Source: Halorubrum sp. GN11_10-6_MGM (GTDB lineage: Archaea > Halobacteriota > Halobacteria > Halobacteriales > Haloferacaceae). From it: a stretch of 38,236 nt of DNA. This document shows positions 15,124 through 23,259 of this stretch, in pieces. The number at the start of each line of letters is the position of its first letter. Within the stretch, counting starts at the first letter, position 1. The position numbers were made by a program, and so were the translations under genes. The DNA is taken from the NCBI RefSeq assembly GCF_005435165.1, contig NZ_SGUC01000029.1, positions 1 to 38,236 on the forward strand. The letters run 5' to 3'. The notes under the pieces are model-generated. The model had not been told where the DNA came from, did no database searches, and saw nothing but the letters and a program-made list of their open reading frames with translations.

Positions 15124-16941
15124 ATGAGCCGGAACGACGAGGTCGCGACGCGGCTGGAGGAGTTCGCCGACCTCCTCGAAGCGACGGGCGTCGAGTACAA
15201 GCCGACCGCCTACCGACGGGCGGCCGAGAACGTCCGCGACCACCCCGAGCCGATCGAGGGACTCGCGGCCGACGGCGAGGAGTCCGTCGCCGAGATCGAC
15301 CGCGTCGGCGACGCCATCGCGGCGAAGATCGTCGAGTACGTCGAGACCGGCGAGATCGAGGAGCTGGACGAGCTCCGCGCAGAGCTGCCCGTCGACATGG
15401 CCGGGCTGACCGCGGTGGAGGGGGTCGGCCCGAAGACGGTCGGCTCGCTGTACGACGCGCTCGGAGTCTCCGACCTCGACGAGCTGGAAGCCGCCGCGGA
15501 GGCGGGCGAGATTCAGGAAGTGTCCGGCTTCGGCGCGAAGACCGAGCAGAACATCCTCGACAACGTCTCGTTCGCTCGGGAGTCGCGGGAGCGGACCCGG
15601 CTCGGCGACGCCCGGCCGCTCGCGGACGACGCGCTCGCGTATCTCGCCGACCGCGACGCCGTCGAGTCGGTCGAGGTGTGCGGCTCGATCCGGCGCTGGA
15701 AGCCGACGATCGGCGACGTCGACCTGCTCGTCGCCAGCGAGGCGCGCGAGCCGATCGTCGAGGCGTTCACCGACTGGGAGGAGGCGGACGCGACGATCGA
15801 GGCGGGCACCGGCAAGGCGAGCGTGCGCGCGGACGGCACTCGCGTCGACCTCCGGATCGTCGACCCCGACGAGTTCGGCGCCGCGCTCCAGTACTTCACC
15901 GGGTCGCGGGCGCACAACGTCGCCGTCCGCAACCGCGCGATCGACCGCGGGCTCAAGCTGAACGAGTACGGCCTCTTCGACGTGAGCGACGTCGACGAGG
16001 CGGCCGACGACGCCGGAAATGACGCAGGCGGAGGCGACGCCGCGGGCGGCGACGAGGGGGACGCCGCGGAGCCCGATTCGACCCGCACCGGCGAGCGCGT
16101 CGCCGGCGAGAGCGAGGATGGGGTCTACCGCGCGCTCGACATGGAGTTCGTTCCCCCCGAGCTGCGAGAGGACCGCGGCGAGGTCGAGGCGGCCGCCGAT
16201 GGGCGGCTCCCTCCCCTCGTCGACGAGGGCGACCTCCGCGGCGACCTCCACACGCACACCGACTGGTCCGACGGCGGCTTCTCGATCGCGGAGATGGCGC
16301 GCGCGGCCGCCGAGCGCGGCTACGACTACCACGTCGTCAGCGACCACGCCACCGGCCCCGGGATGCTCGGGGGCGTCGGCCTCGACGAGGCGGCCATCGA
16401 GGAGCAGGCGGCGGCGATCGACGAGGCCCGCGGGGAGGTCGAGATCCCGATCTTCCACGGGATCGAGGCGAACATCGACGCCGACGGCGGCCTCTCGACC
16501 GACGACGAGACGCTCGCCGCCCTCGACCTCGTCGTCGCGTCACCGCACGCCGCGCTCGGGCAGGATCGCGAGGCGGCCACCGAGCGGCTGGTCCGCGCGG
16601 TCGAACACCCCCACGTCGACGTGCTGGGCCACCCGACCGGCCGCCTGATCAACGAGCGGCCCGGCCTCGACCCGGACGTCGAAGCGGTCGCCGAGGCGGC
16701 CGCCGCGAACGGCACCGCGATCGAGGTGAACGCGAACCCCGCCCGGCTCGACGCCGACGGCGAGTTCGTCCGGGCGGCGGTCGAGGCGGGCGCGACGATC
16801 GCCGTCGACACCGACGCGCACTCGCCCCGCGAGCTCGACTACGCGCGGTACGGGGTCCACACCGCCCGGCGCGGCTGGGCGCGGGCCGCCGACGTGCTCA
16901 ACGCGCGCTCGCTCAACGGGCTCCGGTCGTTCCTGCTGTAG
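15124..16941 (+). CDS. polX: Family X DNA polymerase with PHP exonuclease domain
   Basis: A 605-residue repair enzyme joining a Pol-beta-like polymerase to a PHP phosphoesterase that provides 3'-5' exonuclease or AP-site activity in base excision repair. Residues 1-85 are the 8-kDa lyase-type domain, and helix-hairpin-helix motifs follow (VEGVGPKTVGSLYD; VSGFGAKTEQNILD). The polymerase site has GSIRR at 187 and metal-binding D198, D200 (GDVDLLV) and probably D242 (RVDLRI). After an Asp/Gly-rich linker (about 290-340), the PHP domain begins at DLHTHTDWSDG (H376, H378) and continues with SDHA, HGIEANI, HPTGR and DTDAHS. The metal-binding histidines and acids appear intact. The linker is longer than in bacterial PolX, a haloarchaeal trait. 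Confidence 0.95.
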   Translation: MSRNDEVATRLEEFADLLEATGVEYKPTAYRRAAENVRDHPEPIEGLAADGEESVAEIDRVGDAIAAKIVEYVETGEIEELDELRAELPVDMAGLTAVEGVGPKTVGSLYDALGVSDLDELEAAAEAGEIQEVSGFGAKTEQNILDNVSFARESRERTRLGDARPLADDALAYLADRDAVESVEVCGSIRRWKPTIGDVDLLVASEAREPIVEAFTDWEEADATIEAGTGKASVRADGTRVDLRIVDPDEFGAALQYFTGSRAHNVAVRNRAIDRGLKLNEYGLFDVSDVDEAADDAGNDAGGGDAAGGDEGDAAEPDSTRTGERVAGESEDGVYRALDMEFVPPELREDRGEVEAAADGRLPPLVDEGDLRGDLHTHTDWSDGGFSIAEMARAAAERGYDYHVVSDHATGPGMLGGVGLDEAAIEEQAAAIDEARGEVEIPIFHGIEANIDADGGLSTDDETLAALDLVVASPHAALGQDREAATERLVRAVEHPHVDVLGHPTGRLINERPGLDPDVEAVAEAAAANGTAIEVNANPARLDADGEFVRAAVEAGATIAVDTDAHSPRELDYARYGVHTARRGWARAADVLNARSLNGLRSFLL

Positions 16942-17011
16942 CTCCGGCTCCGTCCCGGACCCGTCCGCCCGAGCGCAACCGGTTTCCCCGCCCGCGGCGT
17001 AGCCGTCGCCA

Positions 17012-17743
17012 ATGGAACGCGACCGCGCCGTCGACCGCTTGGAGACCCTCGTCGACCGCGTCGAGAGCGAGCCGATGCCGGTGCCCGTCCGCGAGGTGTG
17101 GGCGTTCGGCGACGTCGCCCTCGGTCTCGACCCGGTCGACCGGCTCGACGTCTACCTCACGAAGGACGTGATCATGGGCGGCGACGCCGACGCGGCCGCC
17201 GAGTTCGAGGCCGAGTACGGCGTGAAGGGCGTCGGGACCACGGTCGACGCCGAGTGGGCGCGGGCGCACCCGGACCGCGTGCGCACGAGCGACAACGGGT
17301 ACGCGGCGCCCGAGAAGTGTCTCGCGGCCGAACTCGTGGACAGCGAGGGGCTCCGTCCCTCTGGCAGCGAGGGACACGGTCCCTCGGGCAACCGGGCGAA
17401 GCCCGGTGACAGCCGGACGCACTCCGGCGACGACGAACCGATCCACCTCGAAGTGTGTAACGCGAGCTTCGAGGACAACGTGCGCCAGCGCCTGAAGGGC
17501 GCGCTGGCCCGCGACGCCTACGAGGAGGTGCTCGACCCCCGCGGCGTCTGTCTGTGGGTCGACGGCGAGCGCGACGACGAAGCCTTCCAGCGCCTGCGCG
17601 AGGCCTCGCTGGCGATGCCGACGCTGCCCGCCGCGCTCGAAATGTTAGGCGCCGACGAGGACGCCGCGAACGCGGCCGCGGACGTGCTCGAACAGCAGCG
17701 CGCCGAGCAGGAGGGGGCGTCGGTGCGCGGCGACATGGTGTAG
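17012..17743 (+). CDS. Conserved haloarchaeal protein carrying a hairpin-array insertion
   Basis: A 243-residue soluble protein of a haloarchaea-restricted family; from memory it fits DUF7095, which I cannot confirm here. The N-terminal part (VPVREVWAFGDVALGLDPVDRLDVYLTKDV) has the look of a small alpha/beta domain. The C-terminal part is helical, with a conserved CLWVDGE stretch. Between them, residues about 109-140 form a low-complexity Ser/Gly/Pro insertion (SEGLRPSGSEGHGPSGN). It is encoded by four successive DNA hairpins and looks like an in-frame insertion rather than part of the fold. The neighbouring polX ends 70 bp upstream. Function unknown. Confidence 0.78.
   Translation: MERDRAVDRLETLVDRVESEPMPVPVREVWAFGDVALGLDPVDRLDVYLTKDVIMGGDADAAAEFEAEYGVKGVGTTVDAEWARAHPDRVRTSDNGYAAPEKCLAAELVDSEGLRPSGSEGHGPSGNRAKPGDSRTHSGDDEPIHLEVCNASFEDNVRQRLKGALARDAYEEVLDPRGVCLWVDGERDDEAFQRLREASLAMPTLPAALEMLGADEDAANAAADVLEQQRAEQEGASVRGDMV
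17341..17430 (+). repeat. Intragenic array of four short hairpins
   Basis: Four adjacent palindromes inside the coding sequence: GAGGG/CCCTC (17345-17349, 17357-17361); GAGGGAC/GTCCCTC (17369-17375, 17379-17385); CCGGGC/GCCCGG (17392-17397, 17401-17406); GCCGGA/TCCGGC (17412-17417, 17423-17428). They are separated by short related spacers (GGCAGC, GGCAAC, TGACAGC, GGCGAC). Stem sequences differ while spacers stay alike, so this is a repeat of hairpin form rather than sequence. Confidence 0.8.
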
Positions 17744-17813
17744 CCGGCGGACGGGGGTCGGCGCGTCTCCTCCCCGCTCCTCTCCACTCCGGCCGCGTTT
17801 GGCCGCCACCGGA

Positions 17814-17823
17814 CGGTTTTTTG
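17814..17823 (+). promoter_or_regulatory. TATA-like box for the aminotransferase
   Basis: A CGGTTTTTTT run, about 27 nt before the ATG at 17846. It may also serve as a T-rich stop for the preceding gene. Confidence 0.35.
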
Positions 17824-17845
17824 GCGGGTTCGCCGTGTGGACCGT

Positions 17846-19000
17846 ATGCCGACTCCCACCGACCGCGTCCGCCGCGCGGAGCGCTCGCGGATCCGCGTGA
17901 TGTTCGACCTCGCACAGCGTCACGACGGCGACCTCGTCAGACTGGAGGTCGGCGAACCCGACTTCGACACGCCCGAGCACGTGATCGACGCGGCCGCGAG
18001 CGCCGCCCGCAGCGGCGCGACCCACTACACCTCGAACGCGGGACTCCCGGAGTGCCGGCGGGCGATCAGCGACACGCTCGCCGGCGAGTACGGCGTCGAG
18101 CACGACCCCGACGAGATCGTCGTCACCGTCGGCGGGATGGAGGCGCTCCACCTCGCGGTCCTCGCGACGGTGTCGCCGGGCGAGGAACTGCTCGTCCCGG
18201 GGCCGGCGTGGCCCAACTACGAGACGCAGGCGACGCTCGCGGACGGAACGTTCCGCGAGGTGTCGATGCCCGCGGAGACGGGGTTCGCCCTCGACGCGGA
18301 CCGCGTGATCGACGCGATGAGCGACGACACCGCGGCGGTCGTGCTCACGACGCCGTCGAACCCCACCGGCCGCCTCTTCGACCGCGACGAGTGCCGGGCG
18401 GTCGTCGAGGCGGCGGCCGATCGCGACGCGTACGTGATCGCCGACGAGGTGTATCTCGGGCTCACCTACGACGGCCCCGCCGAGGGGATCGCCGCGTACA
18501 CCGGACACCCGGACCACGTGCTGACGGTCGGCTCCTGCTCGAAACGGTACGCGATGACCGGGTGGCGGCTGGGCTGGCTCGCCGGCGACCGCGACGTGAT
18601 CGACGAGGTGGCGACGGTCCGCGAGTCGACCACGGCCTGCGCGTCGAGCGTCGCCCAGCACGCCGCGATCGCGGCCCTGACGGGTCCCCAGGAACCGTTC
18701 GAGGAGATGTACCGGGCGTTCGAGGAGCGGCGCGACCTCGTCGTCGACCGGATCGACGCCATCGACGGGCTCTCGGCTCCCCACCCCGAGGGCGCGTTCT
18801 ACGCCTTCCTCGACCCCGGAATCGACGCGCCCGCGGTCGACGTCGCGAAGTACCTCCTCCGGGAGCACGGCGTCGTGCTCGCGCCCGGTGACGGCTTCGG
18901 CGACACGGCCCCCGGGCGGCTCCGGCTCTCCTTCGCGAACTCCGTCGACCGGTTGGAAGAGGGGTTCGACCGGATCGAGGCCGGGCTGGCGGAGTACTGA
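17846..19000 (+). CDS. PLP-dependent class I/II aminotransferase
   Basis: A 384-residue fold-type I aminotransferase, close in pattern to archaeal aspartate/aromatic aminotransferases. Motifs in order: EVGEPDFDTP (N-terminal substrate loop), TVGGMEALHLAV (cofactor phosphate loop), TTPSNPTGRLF (PLP-contacting Asn), IADEVYLGLTYD (Asp for the pyridine nitrogen, Tyr for the phenolate) and GSCSKRYAMTGWRLGW with Schiff-base lysine K233. The C-terminal arginine that binds the substrate carboxylate is in GRLRLSFAN. It transfers amino groups between an amino acid and 2-oxoglutarate; the specific amino acid is not determinable. Start at MPTPTD rather than a GTG three codons earlier. The gene runs toward the reductase gene, with 45 bp between ends. 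Confidence 0.93.
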   Translation: MPTPTDRVRRAERSRIRVMFDLAQRHDGDLVRLEVGEPDFDTPEHVIDAAASAARSGATHYTSNAGLPECRRAISDTLAGEYGVEHDPDEIVVTVGGMEALHLAVLATVSPGEELLVPGPAWPNYETQATLADGTFREVSMPAETGFALDADRVIDAMSDDTAAVVLTTPSNPTGRLFDRDECRAVVEAAADRDAYVIADEVYLGLTYDGPAEGIAAYTGHPDHVLTVGSCSKRYAMTGWRLGWLAGDRDVIDEVATVRESTTACASSVAQHAAIAALTGPQEPFEEMYRAFEERRDLVVDRIDAIDGLSAPHPEGAFYAFLDPGIDAPAVDVAKYLLREHGVVLAPGDGFGDTAPGRLRLSFANSVDRLEEGFDRIEAGLAEY

Positions 19001-19045
19001 GCGCCGGCCCCGTCGTCACCCCCGCTCTCCGCTACCCGCGACTCC

Positions 19046-19774
19046 CTATCGCATCAGCTCCCCGCCGTTCACGTTCAGCGTCTCGCCCGTGACGAACGTC
19101 GCGTCCCGGAGGTAGGCGGCCGCGTCGGCGATGTCCTCCGGCTGGCCGTACCGGTCGACGGGGATCTCCGCCAGCTCCTCGCGCTTCTCCTCCGGCGTCC
19201 GGTCGTCGGTCATGTCCGTCTCCACGTGGCCGGGCGCGATCGCGTTCACCCGCACGTCGGGCGCGAAGTCGGCGGCGTGGCTCCGGGTGAGCGAGAGGAG
19301 CGCCCCCTTCGAGGCGGCGTAGTGGCACTCGATCGGCGCGCCGGTGTGCGCGAGGATCGAGGAGACGTTCGTCACCGAAGGGTCGTCGTCGGACTCCGCG
19401 AGGTAGGGAAGCGCCGCCTTCGTCACGTTGAACGCGGAGTTGACGTTGACGTCCATGATCCGGTCGAAGTCGTCCGGATCGAGCTCCGCGGTGTACACGT
19501 GCTGGTCGATCCCGGCGTTGTTGACGACGTGGTCCACCCCGCCGAGCGCGTCGGCGGCGGCCGACACGAGCCGCTCGGCCGCGTCGGCGTCCGACACGTC
19601 GGCGCCCACGACCACCGCCTCTCGACCCCGGTCACGGACCGCGTCCGCGACCGCCTCGGCGGCCTCGTCGCCGGTGTGGTAGTTGACGGCGACGTCGTAG
19701 CCGTCGGCGGCGAACCGAAGCGCGATCGCCCGTCCGATTCCCCGCGAAGACCCCGTCACGAGCGCGGCTGGCAT
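19046..19774 (-). CDS. Short-chain dehydrogenase/reductase, FabG-like
   Basis: A 242-residue classical SDR. It has the cofactor motif TGSSRGIG (7-14), NNAG (85-88), the catalytic Ser in NVSS (about 138), Y152 and K156 in YAASK, and the C-terminal FVTGETLNVNGG typical of 3-oxoacyl-ACP reductase-like enzymes. Tyrosine in NYHTGDE after the second strand, without an acidic residue, favours NADPH. Archaea lack a standard fatty-acid synthase, so the substrate is more likely a ketone in lipid, polyhydroxyalkanoate or secondary metabolism. The upstream methyltransferase gene on the same strand ends 51 bp away, so an operon is possible. Confidence 0.9.
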   Translation of the reverse strand: MPAALVTGSSRGIGRAIALRFAADGYDVAVNYHTGDEAAEAVADAVRDRGREAVVVGADVSDADAAERLVSAAADALGGVDHVVNNAGIDQHVYTAELDPDDFDRIMDVNVNSAFNVTKAALPYLAESDDDPSVTNVSSILAHTGAPIECHYAASKGALLSLTRSHAADFAPDVRVNAIAPGHVETDMTDDRTPEEKREELAEIPVDRYGQPEDIADAAAYLRDATFVTGETLNVNGGELMR

Positions 19775-19825
19775 GTCCTATTCGTCGCCCCGCTCCGACT
19801 TCGGCCTTCCGGACGCGGCGGTCGC

Positions 19826-20737
19826 TTACGCCACCCGCCCCACCGTCACGTCGAACGGGACGTACTCGACGCGCTCGTACTCCCCGGCGCCGATGGCGTC
19901 GACGACCTCGCGACCCATATCGCGCCAGCGGCCGCGGAGGTCGTCGTACTCGGCCTCGGAGGTCGCGGCCACCAGCTCGTCGCGGTGGTCGGCCAGCCCC
20001 GCGCCCGAGGCCTTCCGCGCCGCCGAGCGCAGCGCGGCCTCGGCGTACGGCGGCTCGGTCCGCTTCTCGTGGACGTACCGCCGGGTGCGCACGTCGACCA
20101 GCCCGGCCGCGTCGAACGCGTCGCACACGCGGTCGCCGAGCGCGACGTCCGTCTCCACGCCGTCGACGTACGCCTCGCGCGCCTCGCGCTCCAGCCGCTC
20201 CTCGGCGTCAACCGTCGAGGCCACCCGCACGTCCGCGTTGTCCGGCTCGATCGCGGCGACGAGGTCCCCGGAGACGCGGGCGAGCTCGCGGACTGCGGCG
20301 GTCGGGTCCGGGAGGTTGATCAGCAGCGCCTGACAGACCGCCAGATCGACCGCGCCGTCGCGGACCGGCAGTCGGGTCGCGCCGCCCGCGAGGTAGTCGA
20401 TCCGCCCCTCGCGGTCCGTCCCCCGCCCGGATTCATGGTCCGCTCCCTGCTCGGACTCGCCGCTCGCTCTCTGCTCGGCCTCGCGAGCGACCGCGAGGAG
20501 TTCCGGGTCGGCGTCGACGCCGATCACGGTCGCGCCCGTCGGGTCGGCGTCTCCCGCGTCGCCCCCCTTTCCCGCGCCCGCCTCTTCGGCCAGCACGCGG
20601 GTCAGCTCGCCGGTGCCACAGCCGACGTCGAGGACGCGCTCGCGGCTCGCTAACTCGAGGTCCGCGAGCGCGTCGCGGTCGTCCTCCCACATCCCGCGAC
20701 GGGTGTGTTCGAGGTACTCGGCGGAGAAGCGTCGCAC
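19826..20737 (-). CDS. Class I SAM-dependent methyltransferase
   Basis: A 303-residue methyltransferase with a Rossmann-like fold. Motif I is VLDVGCGTGELTRVL (about residues 35-49). The acidic residue ending strand 2 is in VIGVDADPELL, and motif IV lies near VRDGAVDLAVCQALLIN. An Asp/Ser/Gly-rich insertion (about residues 86-110: residues like RASGESEQGADHESGRG) lies between strands 2 and 3 and is probably a surface loop. The C-terminal 130 residues form an alpha/beta cap with YVHEKRTEPPYAEA. The acceptor molecule is unknown. It sits upstream of, and co-directional with, the FabG-like reductase, and has a TATA-like box of its own. Confidence 0.87.
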   Translation of the reverse strand: MRRFSAEYLEHTRRGMWEDDRDALADLELASRERVLDVGCGTGELTRVLAEEAGAGKGGDAGDADPTGATVIGVDADPELLAVAREAEQRASGESEQGADHESGRGTDREGRIDYLAGGATRLPVRDGAVDLAVCQALLINLPDPTAAVRELARVSGDLVAAIEPDNADVRVASTVDAEERLEREAREAYVDGVETDVALGDRVCDAFDAAGLVDVRTRRYVHEKRTEPPYAEAALRSAARKASGAGLADHRDELVAATSEAEYDDLRGRWRDMGREVVDAIGAGEYERVEYVPFDVTVGRVA

Positions 20738-20757
20738 GGACCCGCTTCGCCGCGGGC

Positions 20758-20768
20758 GAAAATAAACG
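20758..20768 (-). promoter_or_regulatory. TATA-like box for the methyltransferase
   Basis: CGTTTATTTTC on the minus strand, 21-31 nt before the ATG at 20737. Confidence 0.45.
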
Positions 20769-20806
20769 TCCGGAGATCGGTCGCGGTCAGCCCTCCGTCC
20801 CGCTCC

Positions 20807-21289
20807 TCACTCGTCGCCCTCGGGACTCGCGTCTTCGTCGCCGTCACCGCTTCCGAACCCCAGCAGGTCGGCGGCGAGGACGGCGGTCACGCCGGCGCAG
20901 TAGCCGACGAACGCGCTGGTCACGCCGATCGCGGCGAAGCTCACCGTCACGTCGCCGATCGCCGGATTCCCCCCGTTGACGCCGGGGACTCCGACGACGG
21001 TCCCGAGGAGGACGAACCCCCCGAGGACGGCGGCCGGCACGACGCCGACGGCCAGACACGCCGGCCCGCCGCAGCGCGCGTACGCCCCGGCGGCGGCCAG
21101 CGGCCCGGGCGCGTAAAACACCAGCAGCGGCAGGAGCCGGTCGGTCAGGGCGCTCGCCGTCGTGGCGCCCACTGACTCGGCGACGAAGGCGGCGACGAGC
21201 GCGAGCGTCACGGCGCCGGCGAACCCGACCACCAGCCCGACAGCGCGGTCGCGGCGCCGCCCGAACAGCAACCCCTCTGTGGTGGGCAT
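20807..21289 (-). CDS. Four-helix membrane protein, unknown function
   Basis: A 160-residue integral membrane protein. Four hydrophobic segments can be seen (about residues 17-40, 50-66, 75-98 and 115-145). Loops contain YARCGGPAC, a close cysteine pair, and a Gly/Asn-rich turn VPGVNGGNPAIG. The C-terminal tail is short and acidic (GDGDEDASPEGDE), as usual for haloarchaeal cytoplasmic tails. No transporter or enzyme motif is visible and I do not recognise the family. It precedes the methyltransferase gene by 69 bp on the same strand, but each has a promoter-like box, so they may be separate units. Confidence 0.72.
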   Translation of the reverse strand: MPTTEGLLFGRRRDRAVGLVVGFAGAVTLALVAAFVAESVGATTASALTDRLLPLLVFYAPGPLAAAGAYARCGGPACLAVGVVPAAVLGGFVLLGTVVGVPGVNGGNPAIGDVTVSFAAIGVTSAFVGYCAGVTAVLAADLLGFGSGDGDEDASPEGDE

Positions 21290-21310
21290 GTCCGTGGATC
21301 ACTCACGCGG

Positions 21311-21320
21311 TTACTTAAAA
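21311..21320 (-). promoter_or_regulatory. TATA-like box for the membrane protein gene
   Basis: TTTTAAGTAA on the minus strand, about 25 nt before the ATG at 21289. Confidence 0.45.
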
Positions 21321-21372
21321 TCGCGTCGGACGGACGGCTGCCGTCCGGCCCGCCCCCGACGCGTCGCGCCGG

Positions 21373-22248
21373 TCAGTCGCGCCGGAGCTCGCGCACTCGG
21401 TCGATGTTCCACGCGAAGCTCTTCCCGTCCTCCGTCGGCGTCTCCAGCGCGAGCGGCACGTCCGCGAGGGCGGGGTGGTTGAGGAACCGCTCCATCCCCG
21501 CCTCGCCGATGTGGCCCTCGCCGATGTGGGCGTGCTCGTCTTTGTTGGTGCCGCACTCGTGTTTCGAGTCGTTGAGGTGGACGTATTTGAGGTGGTCTAA
21601 CCCGACCACGTCGTCGAACTCCCCGATCGTCTGGTCGACCGCCTCGGGCGTCGAGAGGTCGTAGCCCGCGGCGAAGGCGTGGGCGGTGTCGACGCAGACG
21701 TCGATCTCCGTCTCCGTGCGGTCGATGATCCCCGCGAGGTGTTCGAACTCGCCGCCGAGCTTCGTCCCCGCGCCCGCGTCGCTCTCGATCAGGATCGTCA
21801 CGCCGTCGGGCACGTCGAGGTCGTTGATCACCGAGGCGGCGTTGTCGAGGCCGCCCTCGACGCCCGCGCCCGTGTGCGCGCCGAGGTGGACGTTGACGTA
21901 CGGGATTCCCAGCTTGTCGGCCGCGTCGACCTCCCTTTGCATCGAGTCGAGCGACTTCTCGCGGAGCCCCTCCTTCGGCGTACAGAGGTTCACGAGGTAG
22001 GAGGTGTGGATCACCCACGGCCCCTCCATCTCGCGTTCGGTCTCCGCTCGGAACTGCTCGGCCGCCTCGTCGTCGATGTCCGGGTCCTGCCACACCTGCG
22101 GCGAGTGGGTGAATATCTGTCCGCAGTTGCCGCCGAACTGCTTCTGTCTGAACACCGCGTTCGCGATGTTCCCGTGTGGCGGCGTTTCCGGATCGTTCGA
22201 TGCTCTCGAAGCGGAAATGGATACGTGCGCGCCGACGTTGAGACTCAT
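21373..22248 (-). CDS. nfo: Endonuclease IV (AP endonuclease)
   Basis: A 291-residue TIM-barrel, three-zinc enzyme that cuts DNA on the 5' side of abasic sites in base excision repair. Visible family features: VGAHVSI at the N-terminus (zinc His), the [11 protein letters not shown] strand with the zinc histidines, [29 protein letters not shown] (zinc Asp and His), [24 protein letters not shown] (ends DSKHE and GEGHIG are characteristic) and PLALETP near the end (zinc Glu). Length matches archaeal Nfo. I start at [10 protein letters not shown] because the barrel's first strand begins there and a TATA-like box lies about 25 nt upstream. It could act on the same repair route as PolX at 15 kb. 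Confidence 0.96.
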   Translation of the reverse strand: MSLNVGAHVSISASRASNDPETPPHGNIANAVFRQKQFGGNCGQIFTHSPQVWQDPDIDDEAAEQFRAETEREMEGPWVIHTSYLVNLCTPKEGLREKSLDSMQREVDAADKLGIPYVNVHLGAHTGAGVEGGLDNAASVINDLDVPDGVTILIESDAGAGTKLGGEFEHLAGIIDRTETEIDVCVDTAHAFAAGYDLSTPEAVDQTIGEFDDVVGLDHLKYVHLNDSKHECGTNKDEHAHIGEGHIGEAGMERFLNHPALADVPLALETPTEDGKSFAWNIDRVRELRRD

Positions 22249-22270
22249 ACCTGACACTGGGGGGCGGCAG

Positions 22271-22278
22271 AAAAAGCC
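22271..22278 (-). promoter_or_regulatory. TATA-like box for nfo
   Basis: GGCTTTTT on the minus strand, about 25 nt before the ATG at 22248. It supports that start. Confidence 0.35.
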
Positions 22279-22312
22279 CCTTCGGAAGCCGTCGTCCGCC
22301 GCCGGACGGAGG

Positions 22313-23197
22313 CTACGTCTCGCGCGTCCGCGATCCCGGTCGCGTCCGGACCCACGCCTCGCTCCGGTACTTCTCCGCGGCGATCTCCTCGGCCCGCTCC
22401 AGCTCGGCGTCCGTCCACGACCCGTCCGCATTCACGGTCGCGTCGGGCGCCGCTCCCGCCCAGTCGAGAAGCGCGGCCTCGACGGCCGCCACCGCGTCCG
22501 CGCGGTCGACGTCGACCAGCTCGTCCATCCCGACGACGCGCTCGCGGAACGCCCCGGGCGTCACCGGCGGGTCGGCGAAGACGCCGAGGTGGCGGCCGGC
22601 GTCCACCGAAAACGTCAGCGACCCGTGCTGGATCACCGCCTCTCGCTTTCGGTACTGCGCGTTGCCCGCGATCTTCCGGCCGTCGCCCGCCTCCTTCCCG
22701 TCGTCCGCGTCGCCGCTGTTCCCCACTCGCGCGACCACGTCGTGCGCCGGGTGAAGCTCGCGGAGGTAGCAGGCCGGGTGGTACAGCGCCGGCACCGACT
22801 CGTCGACGTAGTCCGCGTCGATTCCGAGCCGGTCGAACGCGTCGAGGACGGGCTCGCACAGGAGGTGGTAGCAGTCGAGCAGCTCGCCCGGAACCGTGTC
22901 GGCGGGCACCGCGATGGAGTAGGCGATGTCGCCGCGCCCGTCGTGGTAGATCCCGCCGCCGCCCGTCTGCCGGCGCGTCACGTCGATCCCCTCGCGCTCG
23001 CAGAACGCCCAGTCGACGGTCTCCGGGTCCTGATGACGGCCGAGGGTGAGACAGCTCGGCTCCCAGCGGTAGGTGCGAACGGTCGCCGGCCCGCCCGCCG
23101 CGGCGGTCTCGGCGGCCACCTCGTCCAACGCCATCTGCATCGGGCCGGGGCGGGCCTCCTCGCGGATCAGCTGCCAGTCGACGGCGGGCGCGGTCAT
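22313..23197 (-). CDS. Lipoate-protein ligase A family protein
   Basis: A 294-residue protein of the biotin/lipoate ligase fold. Characteristic stretches: [18 protein letters not shown] (family N-terminal strand), [20 protein letters not shown] (lipoate/AMP-binding Gly-rich loop) and [21 protein letters not shown], which holds the ligase lysine (K of KIAGNAQ). It attaches lipoate, or octanoate, to the swinging-arm domains of 2-oxoacid dehydrogenases or glycine cleavage H protein. The Asp/Gly-rich insert just before KIAGN ([15 protein letters not shown]) is unusual but lies in a surface loop. A bipartite partner (LplB) is not in the window. It is transcribed in the same direction as nfo and the P-type ATPase gene, with short gaps (64 and 62 bp). 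Confidence 0.9.
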   Translation of the reverse strand: MTAPAVDWQLIREEARPGPMQMALDEVAAETAAAGGPATVRTYRWEPSCLTLGRHQDPETVDWAFCEREGIDVTRRQTGGGGIYHDGRGDIAYSIAVPADTVPGELLDCYHLLCEPVLDAFDRLGIDADYVDESVPALYHPACYLRELHPAHDVVARVGNSGDADDGKEAGDGRKIAGNAQYRKREAVIQHGSLTFSVDAGRHLGVFADPPVTPGAFRERVVGMDELVDVDRADAVAAVEAALLDWAGAAPDATVNADGSWTDAELERAEEIAAEKYRSEAWVRTRPGSRTRET

Positions 23198-23259
23198 ACC
23201 CCGACACTCGACCGCCGCTCCGAAAGCCGTTGCGCTCGGCTCCGGCCGCGCCGCCGCTC

